Below are positions 8,529-17,300 of a DNA stretch of 43,269 nucleotides, piece after piece. The position numbers and the translations under genes were made by a program. The notes beneath the pieces are model-generated. The model was not told the origin of the DNA. It made no database searches and saw only the letters and a program-made list of their open reading frames with translations. The DNA lies in the IMG/VR virus record IMGVR_UViG_3300020433_000014, positions 1 through 43,269 of that record; one strand, given 5' to 3'. How positions within the stretch are numbered: the stretch's first letter is position 1; each line of letters begins with the position of its first letter. The DNA comes from a virus.

Positions 8529-11500
8529 CTATTTGGAACGAACGGTTGATAAATACTCAATGCTCTTAATTCTATACTGTGCTCCGTTGTTTCCAGAGAC
8601 CTTTTCACCACCCATAATTGCGTATCCAACAACACCAGAACCAGTTGTATCTCCACCAGCATTAGTGAATGTAAGTGATGGATGTAGATTGTATGAGTTA
8701 TCTACATTTTGTACATAACCATATCCACCATTTGTAATAGTAACTCCTGCAACTTGGTCACCAGCAACTGTCATAGTAACTGTTCCTGTTGCTCTAATAT
8801 CACCAACATCTTCAAATGTCATTGTTGGTGTTGCGGAATAGTTAGTTCCTGCATTTTGAATTACAACATCAACAATTGTGCTATTCTCAGAAAATTTATA
8901 TAGATATCCAGCTTCTCCAACGTTAACATCACCAGTATTGAATGCAGTAACATCCTTCAATTGAAGAATTTTAGTTGATGAATCCCAAGAAACTACTGTT
9001 CCTCTAACACCAGATATATCTCCAGTAACAATTTCATTAACACTAAAGTTTTGACCATTACCATCACCAGCATCTAAAGTTATATTGACAAGAGCAATAT
9101 GCTCTCTTCCTTCACTAAGTCCACCTGCTGTTGCAATATTTGCATATTTAAATGGTACATTAGCATCTTTGACACTATCACCAACCTGTAATAATGTAGT
9201 ATTTGTTCCTCCTTGTGTTTCTTCAATACCATAAAGAGAATTGAAAATACCACCATCTAAACTAATTTGATTTTCAAAATCTGTTCCAGTATTTACTAAG
9301 TCAGCAATACCATTACCTGCACCTTCATTTTCTAAAATATCTTGGAATGCTCTATCCTGAAGAGTTGCAATTGGGACTGTAAGGGTTGTAATTGTAGATC
9401 CTGACTCAGTGATAATAACATGTGGATTATCAAGAGCTGCAGAACTACCAGCAACACCAGCATCAAATTGAACTGTAGCCTCTTCACTAGATGGTATACC
9501 ACCATCAATAAATGCTAATTCATCAATTTCAAATGTTAATAATAGTTCTCTAGTACTGGGATTCCAATCATAAACTTTAGCAACTTTATTATTAGCACTT
9601 TCAACTCTACGAATTACTCGATCACCAATATTAAATTTGTATGTGGAAATACCATTATCATCATTTTGACCATCATCAAGAATAACTCTCTGGTCATAAT
9701 TAAAGTTTACACCCCTAGTAATACCAGAAAATTTTTCATCTGTTTTACTAGTATATGAAATAGTTTCATAGTCTAAGATAAATTCACCAGATCCAGGAAA
9801 AGCACCAGTATTTGTTACATAAATTTCACTAGCAGATGTAGTTACGTCTTTAGTAAGACCAGACAAGTAAATATTTTTAGAATTATTTGATTGACGAGCT
9901 CTAGTCTTACGTTTAAGATTTACCAATCTCGTAAACACTACGTTTGGTGGAGAGGTATAACCTTCACCTTCATCAGTCACTGTAATGCCTGTAATCGCTC
10001 CCTGATCAATTGTAGCAACTGCTTTTGCTCCAATACCACCTCCACCAGTCAAAAGAACAAATGGAGGTTCCTGATAAAATTCACCAGGATCTGCAATTGC
10101 AATTGAAGTGACTTTTCCTGTGGCATCAATTTTTGCAGATCCTTGAGCATCCTGACCTCCTCCTCCTTCAAAAACTACTGTAGGAGCACTACTATAACTT
10201 CTACCAGCATTCAGTAATGTTAAACCTGTAACTGTTTGTACTGTAGATGTTGCAGTAGCACCAGATCCTTCACCACCTAAGATTCTTGCTTTTGTAGTAT
10301 TATAATAATTATCACCATTCTTAGTCATCTTAATGTAAGATATTTGACCACTATCAGTAATTACAACTTCTCCAGCAGCACCATCAGGAAAATCTGTTAT
10401 TAGTTCTGGAGTAGAATTACCTTCAAATAATGGTGTACCGTAAAATTTACGTCCAATAGCATAAGGATAAACAGGATTCCCACTACTATCCTCTGTCATA
10501 AAATATGCATATGTTCCATTTGGATAGTCTGGGGTTACTGCAAACTTTCCATTAAATTCATCAAGAGTTCCTATGGTTGTATCGTAAATATAATCTTGTA
10601 CTAAATCACCTAAAAGATAACCACTTTGAACAGTTCTTAATCCCAAACCGCTAGTTTGATATCCAAAAATATATAAAGCATCAGGTGCTGTTACTGGAAC
10701 AACAATTTGAATTCTTCTTTCAGTTGCTGAATTAAATCCAGCAATATATGCGGCATAATTTACTGTAGAACCATCCAATGTATATGTAACACCTAATTCA
10801 TACAAGAATGAAGTGGTTCCAATACTACTAGAGGGATGCCATCCACCATCAGTTTCGGAAAATAGTAAAAACTCATCATCGTTAGAGGCATCATCTTGAT
10901 TAAAGATAAAAGTTTTTCCTCTACCTAAAGATAAGAAATTTGGTCTAGAACCATCAAATAAAAATTCTCCATTAGAAATTGTTACATTATAAGTGATCGT
11001 ACCAGTAGTGTTTACAACAGGTCTTGTACCTTGAAGTTCTGCAGTAGTCCTTAGACGGAATGATGAAACTTCTCTTGTTACAACTCCACTATCATTAGTA
11101 ACATTAATTGGAGCTCCCATGTATCCATGTGCTTGGCATGCATAATACAAAGTATTAGGTGCATCTGAAGCAACTGTAATACTTACACTACGATTTGTAG
11201 CAGTAGAATGTCCAGCAGCATAAGTTGCATAATCAACATTACTTCCATCTAATGTGTATACAACACCAGTTTCATACCTATCAGTTCCACCATAGGCAGT
11301 TTCAAGTTGACTGAAGTATATGGCATGTGTGCTATTTGATGCATCATTTTGATTAAATGTATATGTTGCTCCTCTAACAAATGTAAGAACGGGAGATTGA
11401 GTAATAACAGTATACTGTCCACCAGTAATATAATATCCTTTACCAGAACCTTGTCCAAAAAAAGGATGATCTGATGTTTTATTATCAACAGTTACCGTGT

Positions 11501-13091
11501 AAGTGATTGTAAGACCATCAGGACTAGTGTATCCAAAAGGTCCGTAAATAGGATAACCATCAAAGGACATACCAATAATTTTAGAATGTCCGTCAGCACG
11601 TCTTGAAAGATCTATAGTTGTTTCATCATTAGGTTGAAAGAAATCTTCAGTATAATAATTATTAGTTAAAGTCTCAGCACTAGTATCTGTGCTAAGAATC
11701 ATATATCCTCTATCACCAGAAGAACCTGCCATATTTGGATGGTTCTTACAATAGTAGTAAATCCTATTAGTTTCATCCGCATTCATTATGAATATAGGAG
11801 CATATTCATTTTCATAATCTGTTGCTGGATTTGATGATGCTCCAGTGCTTGTATAATAAAGAGTTCCTGGAGTTTCGTTATGAGTACCATCAGGAGTTGT
11901 ACTAAATCTAATTGGATGATTATTATTTGAAGAATCCGATTGATTAAAATTAATTAAATAATTTCTTTTTACTGTAATATTTTCTGGAGCAAAGTAAAAT
12001 GTTCCTGGTGTAAAATTACCAAACTTTGCTGCATCTGCACCAAAATCGATATAATATGCATTAAAGGTATATGGATCCTCTATAATTTTAAATGAAAATC
12101 CTGTAGAACCTAAACATAAGTCATTCTTGGAAAAAGGAGACCCAGTAAGTTGTCTTAAATAAATTCTAGTTACAACATTACTACCATTCCTTACTACCTT
12201 AGAAATTTCTCCAGAAGCATTACCACCAATTTCATCAATAGTTCTACCTACAGCAACGGTGCCAAGAGTTTCGTCAACATTTTCAACATCTAAAACAACA
12301 TTACCATTTTCAACCTTTACGTTCCATGTAAATTGTTTTAGTTTTCCCCATTCTAAAACACCATTACCAAGTTTAAATTCATCAATAGTTTTATTTGAGT
12401 GATAGTATCTTACATTTCCTTCAGTTACAGTATCATAAACACTATTATTTTTAACATAATCATATTTTACTGTATCAATAGCAAAGTTAGTTGGTGCATT
12501 TCCTGTGGTTCCCCATTCTGGTGTATGTAAAAGACCACCATTAGAAAGAATCCCAAGTACTTTATTATCTTGTTCTACCCTAGTAGTAGGATGAGGTACA
12601 TCTTTACCCCCTCTATAGATAAATGTTTGATCAAAATTTCTATCAATTAATGGTCCTCCACCAGGTGCTGCTTCCGCTTGAATATAAGTGGGTTTAGGAT
12701 GATTATCAGATTGTATACGAAGTCTATCTGTATCTGTACTAAACGTTCCTGAGGTTGAAGAGTTTGGATGAGTTTGCCAGATTCTATTAATATCAAAAGA
12801 GTTTATAACATTTGGTGTTTCTTGTTCTGGGAAAAATTGTAATCTTAGAGGGTCATAACCTCGACCTCTTTCTAACACTCTAACGTGTATGATCTTACCA
12901 GAATCAGGATCAATAATTGGATACAGTAATGCTTCCTGATCTGGAGTGCCGCAACCAGTTATGGTTAAACGTGGTGGATTTGATTTGTCATATCCCGACC
13001 CACCATCTAATACTCGTATAGCACGTACACCAAAATTTTCATCAAAAATTGGTTTGATAGAGGCACCAGTACCAGGAACAGTTCTAGTCAT
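8529..13091 (-). CDS. 1520-aa virion protein with cupredoxin-like and interrupted YHYH-like domains
   Basis: Large structural protein. It opens with MTRTVPGTGASIKP and two GSGY-type units (24-86). Residues about 365-465 form a cupredoxin-like domain with candidate type-1 copper ligands H392, C448, H451 and M454 (CKNHPNM). At 505-520 GMSFDGYPIYGPFGY is the first part of a YHYH-like domain; the middle (RLRTT, 680-684) and last part (LDEFNGKFAVTPDYPNGTYA, 843-862) are far apart. Between them lie a second cupredoxin-like domain (about 555-665; H589, C652, H655, M658) and a third copy (about 700-815) in which all four ligand positions are replaced. Residues 917-1055 and 1406-1462 are GSGY repeats. 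A VVSWDSSTKILQL segment at 1366-1378 matches one in gp8. It starts five bases after the 407-aa gene. A fibre or baseplate role is inferred; copper binding is untested. Confidence 0.85.
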   Translation of the reverse strand: MTRTVPGTGASIKPIFDENFGVRAIRVLDGGSGYDKSNPPRLTITGCGTPDQEALLYPIIDPDSGKIIHVRVLERGRGYDPLRLQFFPEQETPNVINSFDINRIWQTHPNSSTSGTFSTDTDRLRIQSDNHPKPTYIQAEAAPGGGPLIDRNFDQTFIYRGGKDVPHPTTRVEQDNKVLGILSNGGLLHTPEWGTTGNAPTNFAIDTVKYDYVKNNSVYDTVTEGNVRYYHSNKTIDEFKLGNGVLEWGKLKQFTWNVKVENGNVVLDVENVDETLGTVAVGRTIDEIGGNASGEISKVVRNGSNVVTRIYLRQLTGSPFSKNDLCLGSTGFSFKIIEDPYTFNAYYIDFGADAAKFGNFTPGTFYFAPENITVKRNYLINFNQSDSSNNNHPIRFSTTPDGTHNETPGTLYYTSTGASSNPATDYENEYAPIFIMNADETNRIYYYCKNHPNMAGSSGDRGYMILSTDTSAETLTNNYYTEDFFQPNDETTIDLSRRADGHSKIIGMSFDGYPIYGPFGYTSPDGLTITYTVTVDNKTSDHPFFGQGSGKGYYITGGQYTVITQSPVLTFVRGATYTFNQNDASNSTHAIYFSQLETAYGGTDRYETGVVYTLDGSNVDYATYAAGHSTATNRSVSITVASDAPNTLYYACQAHGYMGAPINVTNDSGVVTREVSSFRLRTTAELQGTRPVVNTTGTITYNVTISNGEFLFDGSRPNFLSLGRGKTFIFNQDDASNDDEFLLFSETDGGWHPSSSIGTTSFLYELGVTYTLDGSTVNYAAYIAGFNSATERRIQIVVPVTAPDALYIFGYQTSGLGLRTVQSGYLLGDLVQDYIYDTTIGTLDEFNGKFAVTPDYPNGTYAYFMTEDSSGNPVYPYAIGRKFYGTPLFEGNSTPELITDFPDGAAGEVVITDSGQISYIKMTKNGDNYYNTTKARILGGEGSGATATSTVQTVTGLTLLNAGRSYSSAPTVVFEGGGGQDAQGSAKIDATGKVTSIAIADPGEFYQEPPFVLLTGGGGIGAKAVATIDQGAITGITVTDEGEGYTSPPNVVFTRLVNLKRKTRARQSNNSKNIYLSGLTKDVTTSASEIYVTNTGAFPGSGEFILDYETISYTSKTDEKFSGITRGVNFNYDQRVILDDGQNDDNGISTYKFNIGDRVIRRVESANNKVAKVYDWNPSTRELLLTFEIDELAFIDGGIPSSEEATVQFDAGVAGSSAALDNPHVIITESGSTITTLTVPIATLQDRAFQDILENEGAGNGIADLVNTGTDFENQISLDGGIFNSLYGIEETQGGTNTTLLQVGDSVKDANVPFKYANIATAGGLSEGREHIALVNITLDAGDGNGQNFSVNEIVTGDISGVRGTVVSWDSSTKILQLKDVTAFNTGDVNVGEAGYLYKFSENSTIVDVVIQNAGTNYSATPTMTFEDVGDIRATGTVTMTVAGDQVAGVTITNGGYGYVQNVDNSYNLHPSLTFTNAGGDTTGSGVVGYAIMGGEKVSGNNGAQYRIKSIEYLSTVRSK

Positions 13092-13096
13092 TTATA

Positions 13097-14320
13097 TTAG
13101 TTTAATATATTGATAGTGCCGTTCATAGCGGCATGAACAGTGCATTGATAATAAAGAGTGTTTGGAGCATTCATAGGAACAGTCCAATAAAGAATACTAG
13201 TTCCACTACCAGATTGACCATCTGTATAAGGAGTACCACTCAATCCTTGAGTACTTTGAATTCTATATGGGTGATTAGCACCATTTACACTATTATCAAA
13301 TGCGTATGTCATGCCTCGCATAACATACAATGTTGGGTCTTCTGTAGGTCCAGAAAATCCAGGACCATTAAATGTGAAATGACTACCGCCAACTGCACCC
13401 AAATCCCACCAAGTCATAGGACTGCGAGTTACAACCCAGTCAGTTCCATTCCAATATAAAGAATCTCCCTGAGTGATAGAAGGTACATCAGTATCAGTTA
13501 ATGCAGCAAAAGTTGTAGTTAAACTTCCATTGAATGCAACTGTGACTGTATCTCCAGAAATGGAAGTTACAATATCAGTTCCACCAGCTATAGTAAGTGT
13601 GTCTGTAGTTGAGTTAGCAGTTGTAGATCCAGTATCACCAGCAACAGAGGCAAATAAATTTTGTAAACTCGCACCAGCAGCATCATCACCAGGAATAAAC
13701 TTACCTCCACTAGCACTCCACTTTAAAACTTGTCCATCTGTAATTGGAGTGGATGTAATATCAACATCTGTTAGCAGATCAACACTAGAATACTCAGTAA
13801 TAAGTTTTGCTCTTACATCACCAGCACCACCAGCAGTAATATTAATATTCACATATGGATTATCATCACCATCAACTGTAAAAAAGTAACCAGTATTAGT
13901 AGCTGCAGGTGCATTACCAAGAGCAGTATACTCGTTTTTATAGGAAATAGTTGATCCTATATTAACACCTCCAGTAGCACCGTCAAAAGTAGTAGTTTGA
14001 CCTCCAGAAGTGATAAGAACATCTCCAGTCCCATTAGGAGCAATAGTAATATTTCCATTTGAAGAAGAAATAATACTATTTCCAGAAACATCTAATGCAG
14101 AAGTTAACGCATTATAATTAGCAGCAACAAAAGAACTGCCATTATATTTCAATACTTGGCCAGTAGCTGCATTAGAAAGATCTATGCTTAATGTAGCATT
14201 GTTTCCAAGGGCGGTATATATTTCATTAAAATTATCATTGATTTTATCACCACCACTTCTCAGCGTATCACCTGTATTATCGTTAGCTGTAGTACCAATG
14301 TTTACTGATTGTTTAGCCAT
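13097..14320 (-). CDS. Tail-fibre-like structural protein with C-terminal cupredoxin-like domain
   Basis: A 407-aa protein. The N-terminus (VNIGTTANDNTGDTLRSGG, then KINDNFNEIYTAL) is a motif common at the start of fibre and decoration proteins in T4-like marine phages and probably serves virion attachment. The middle is low-complexity Ser/Thr/Gly/Ala beta sequence with GQVLKYNGSSF and GDSLYWNGTDWV units typical of fibre shafts. The last 100 residues look like a cupredoxin fold: H350 (ANHPYRIQS) and the C-terminal cluster C393-H396-M399 (QCTVHAAMNG) give the H...CxxHxxM pattern of a type-1 copper site. An exact TATAAATA lies 20 nt upstream, so this gene probably has its own late promoter. Fibre identity is inferred from the N-terminus and composition. 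Confidence 0.8.
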   Translation of the reverse strand: MAKQSVNIGTTANDNTGDTLRSGGDKINDNFNEIYTALGNNATLSIDLSNAATGQVLKYNGSSFVAANYNALTSALDVSGNSIISSSNGNITIAPNGTGDVLITSGGQTTTFDGATGGVNIGSTISYKNEYTALGNAPAATNTGYFFTVDGDDNPYVNINITAGGAGDVRAKLITEYSSVDLLTDVDITSTPITDGQVLKWSASGGKFIPGDDAAGASLQNLFASVAGDTGSTTANSTTDTLTIAGGTDIVTSISGDTVTVAFNGSLTTTFAALTDTDVPSITQGDSLYWNGTDWVVTRSPMTWWDLGAVGGSHFTFNGPGFSGPTEDPTLYVMRGMTYAFDNSVNGANHPYRIQSTQGLSGTPYTDGQSGSGTSILYWTVPMNAPNTLYYQCTVHAAMNGTINILN

Positions 14321-14340
14321 TACTCACTACTTTTTTTAGT

Positions 14341-14348
14341 TATTTATA
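14341..14348 (-). promoter_or_regulatory. Consensus T4-type late promoter TATAAATA
   Basis: An exact TATAAATA octamer on the minus strand, followed by an A-rich run and the ATG of the 407-aa gene 20 nt later. The stop codon TAA of the 6600-aa gene is embedded in it. This is the only full match I saw in an intergenic position. Confidence 0.65.
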
Positions 14349-17300
14349 GGATCTCTGGATCTATTAGTTCTTCACCATACAGTGAAAGATCTGGTGGAGT
14401 CCAATCATCAGGGACTGTTGTTTCAACAGTAACTTCAGGATTTTTATATCCTGAACCAGTATTAGTAACTGTAACACCTGCAATACCAACAAGTGCCTTC
14501 ACTTGACCTTCAAATCCAGAAATAGAATCTAGTCTTACAACAGGTCTAGATGTATATCCAGATCCACCAGCTGTTACGCTAACTTTTTCAATATATCCAC
14601 TAGTTAAAATTGCAGTTGCATTTGCATTTTGTCCGAAGACAGATCCAAGATAATCAAACGTAATTAATGAGTTTGAAGACTCAATAACAGCAACTTCACG
14701 ATCACTTACCTCACCTTCAATATCAATAAAGTCTCCTGCCTCAACAGGTGGTACAACTACATCAGCATCAACGTCTGCCTCAGAACCAACATAAGAGAAT
14801 CCTACAAATGTTGATCCAAAACGAGGAACTTCAGAGAAGATAATTCTAGAACCAACGAGTTCAAAACCAACACCAGGTTCTTGAAGAACACCATTAACAG
14901 AAACAATAATATTATTCTCTGGTCGAATAGTAGATGATTGAACACCATCTGTAAGAGTCAATGAGTAGAATACATCATTACGTTTCAAGTTAAATGACTG
15001 ACGTAATGAATCAAATTCAAATCCAATATCATCTAATTGTCTTAATTTACCAAGATAGAATCCTGTAAACGATGCTCCAAGTTCAGGTGCTTCACTAAAT
15101 TGAATTTTATCAGAGAATGCTGTATATGCATTTCCTGCACCAGGAGGTTGTAGAATACCATTGACAAAAATCATCATGTGACCAGCAGGATCAGGAAGAT
15201 ATTGCTGACCATTATCAGTGGTTAAATTAAATACAGTTTGAGTTCCATCAAATCCCTTAAAGAATCTCTTAGTCCTTGCTTTGAGTTCTTTTTTAGCGAG
15301 TGATGCAGATCTATAATCATTTCCTCCTCGGATACCATCTCTTGCACTAAAGGTTCCATTAACATTAGTTAGATACAATCTCTTATTAAGAGAAATATCA
15401 CGAATTTCTTGAATAAGACCAGAAGCTACACCAGCAACAGTTAAATCTCCAGAAACAGTTGCCTTTCCAACTAAGGTTACTTCAGTAATTGAATAATCAC
15501 CAACAGTATCACCAGATCCTATTGATCCCTCAATAGGAACATAATAAATGTAATTATTGACTGAATCATATTCAGTTATAATACCATAATTACTAGTATC
15601 TTGACCATCATTAACAATACGATATATTCTGTTACCAACAGTGAAACTAGTTAGAGTAGAATCTACAGTTACAGTTAATCTAACATGACCAATAGAGGCA
15701 ACTTTGTCTCCTACTTGAATATCAAGACCAGCATATTTTTTAACATCTATGTATATTTCAGAAGAATTTGGGAAAACAACAGATGTTGTTTCAAGAGATC
15801 CAATAAGAGACTGTGTGTCAACAGTTAGTTTTCCTCCAGTATTATCAAGAACTGCTGCAATGTTAATATTATAAGAAACAGGTTCTGCAGATTCGTCGCT
15901 TGTAAATCCTTGGAACGGGATATTTTCAACAAAGGTGCCTCTAGTATCAATGAGATGTAATCTATTCTCAATCGCACTAATTTGTGCAAGTGTTGTATTT
16001 TCTAAACCTTGAATTACGTCCGTAACTTGCCACGTTCCTGCAGTTACAGCAACATCAAGATACTTATAATTATCATCCTCATGGAAACCATATACAACAC
16101 CAGTAATTGCAGCATCACCTTGTTTCTGAACTGCTTCATTCATTGTGAATGGACCGTCTGTGATATTTCCATCAATTCTAAATCTCTTATAAACTTTAGC
16201 AACTTTTGCTTGATTTAAAGTAAGTTGTGAAATTTCTGCAGAAACATCAGATGTGACAGAGTAAGCATAATCAGATTGGACTATTTCACCACTAACTCCA
16301 ACAGGAATATCACGATCACCATAAAGTTTAGTTAATGTGGGTAATGCATTATTTTCATCAATTGTAGTATAAAATTCATTATCACTTAGTTGTCCAGAAA
16401 CTATATCTAAACTAGATCCAATCAATCCCATCGCTGTATCAACATTATAATTTCCAGCAACATTACTATCGTAGAACTTATCGAAAGATGCAGCTGGTGA
16501 TGGACTTACCAAAGTATTGTTGAGTGATTGTTTCATATACACTCTCATAAGATCCAATGCAAATGTTTTGATGTTATACTCTGCATTTGTAAAGAATTCA
16601 GTTCCAAGAACAGAAACATATGTTCCAAGTTCTTTTGTAGTAAGTTTAGCACCCCAAACAAATAAACCAGTACCAGTACCAGTATAATCCAATAAACCAG
16701 TGCTACTAAGAATACTAATTCTATTATTCAAAGTGCTAAATCCAAATCCAATATCTATAGTCATGAATATTCTATACCACCCATCACCCAGAGGAATAGA
16801 TCCATGTGCAGAAACATTTATACCGCTAGTGGTAAAAAGACTACCAACAACACCTGTATCTAGATTTACACTAAAGTGTGCATTTTCAGTTCCAGAATCT
16901 AAAAGAAGTGTAAATCTAATTCGACTATCCTCTCCTTTTTTAGCAAAGAATGAAGATGTGAATGTTTGACTTGAAGTATTAGAACCAGTATCAAATGTTT
17001 CTGCAGTGCTATCAAATTTAATTGTATCCTTATCAAACGTATTAAATGATGTTAAACTGTAAGATCTTTCAATCTTATGTTCACCAGTAGTTGCAGTAGC
17101 TACAAGTTTTTCAGATGTTAATGTAGTGTCTGGACTGTATTCTGCATTAGCAGTAACTGTGGTAAGAGTGGGTGTCCAATTAGAATCAAACGCCTCAGGA
17201 TTAACCCAAAGATTTGTATTATTTACAGAACCCTGAATTAGAGAACTTATATTATTTTTAGAAGTCTCAATAGTTTTCACATTACTATAATTGTTATACC

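Noticed and set aside
13089-13096. TATAAATG, one base off the late promoter, at the start of the 1520-aa gene.
   Set aside because: It overlaps the start codon itself and leaves no room for a leader, so it cannot serve this gene; the gene is probably read from the promoter at 14341.
13473-13889. A 138-aa plus-strand frame opposite the 407-aa fibre gene.
   Set aside because: Its composition (Val, Pro, Ser, Ala) mirrors the repetitive fibre sequence, and nothing else supports plus-strand transcription.
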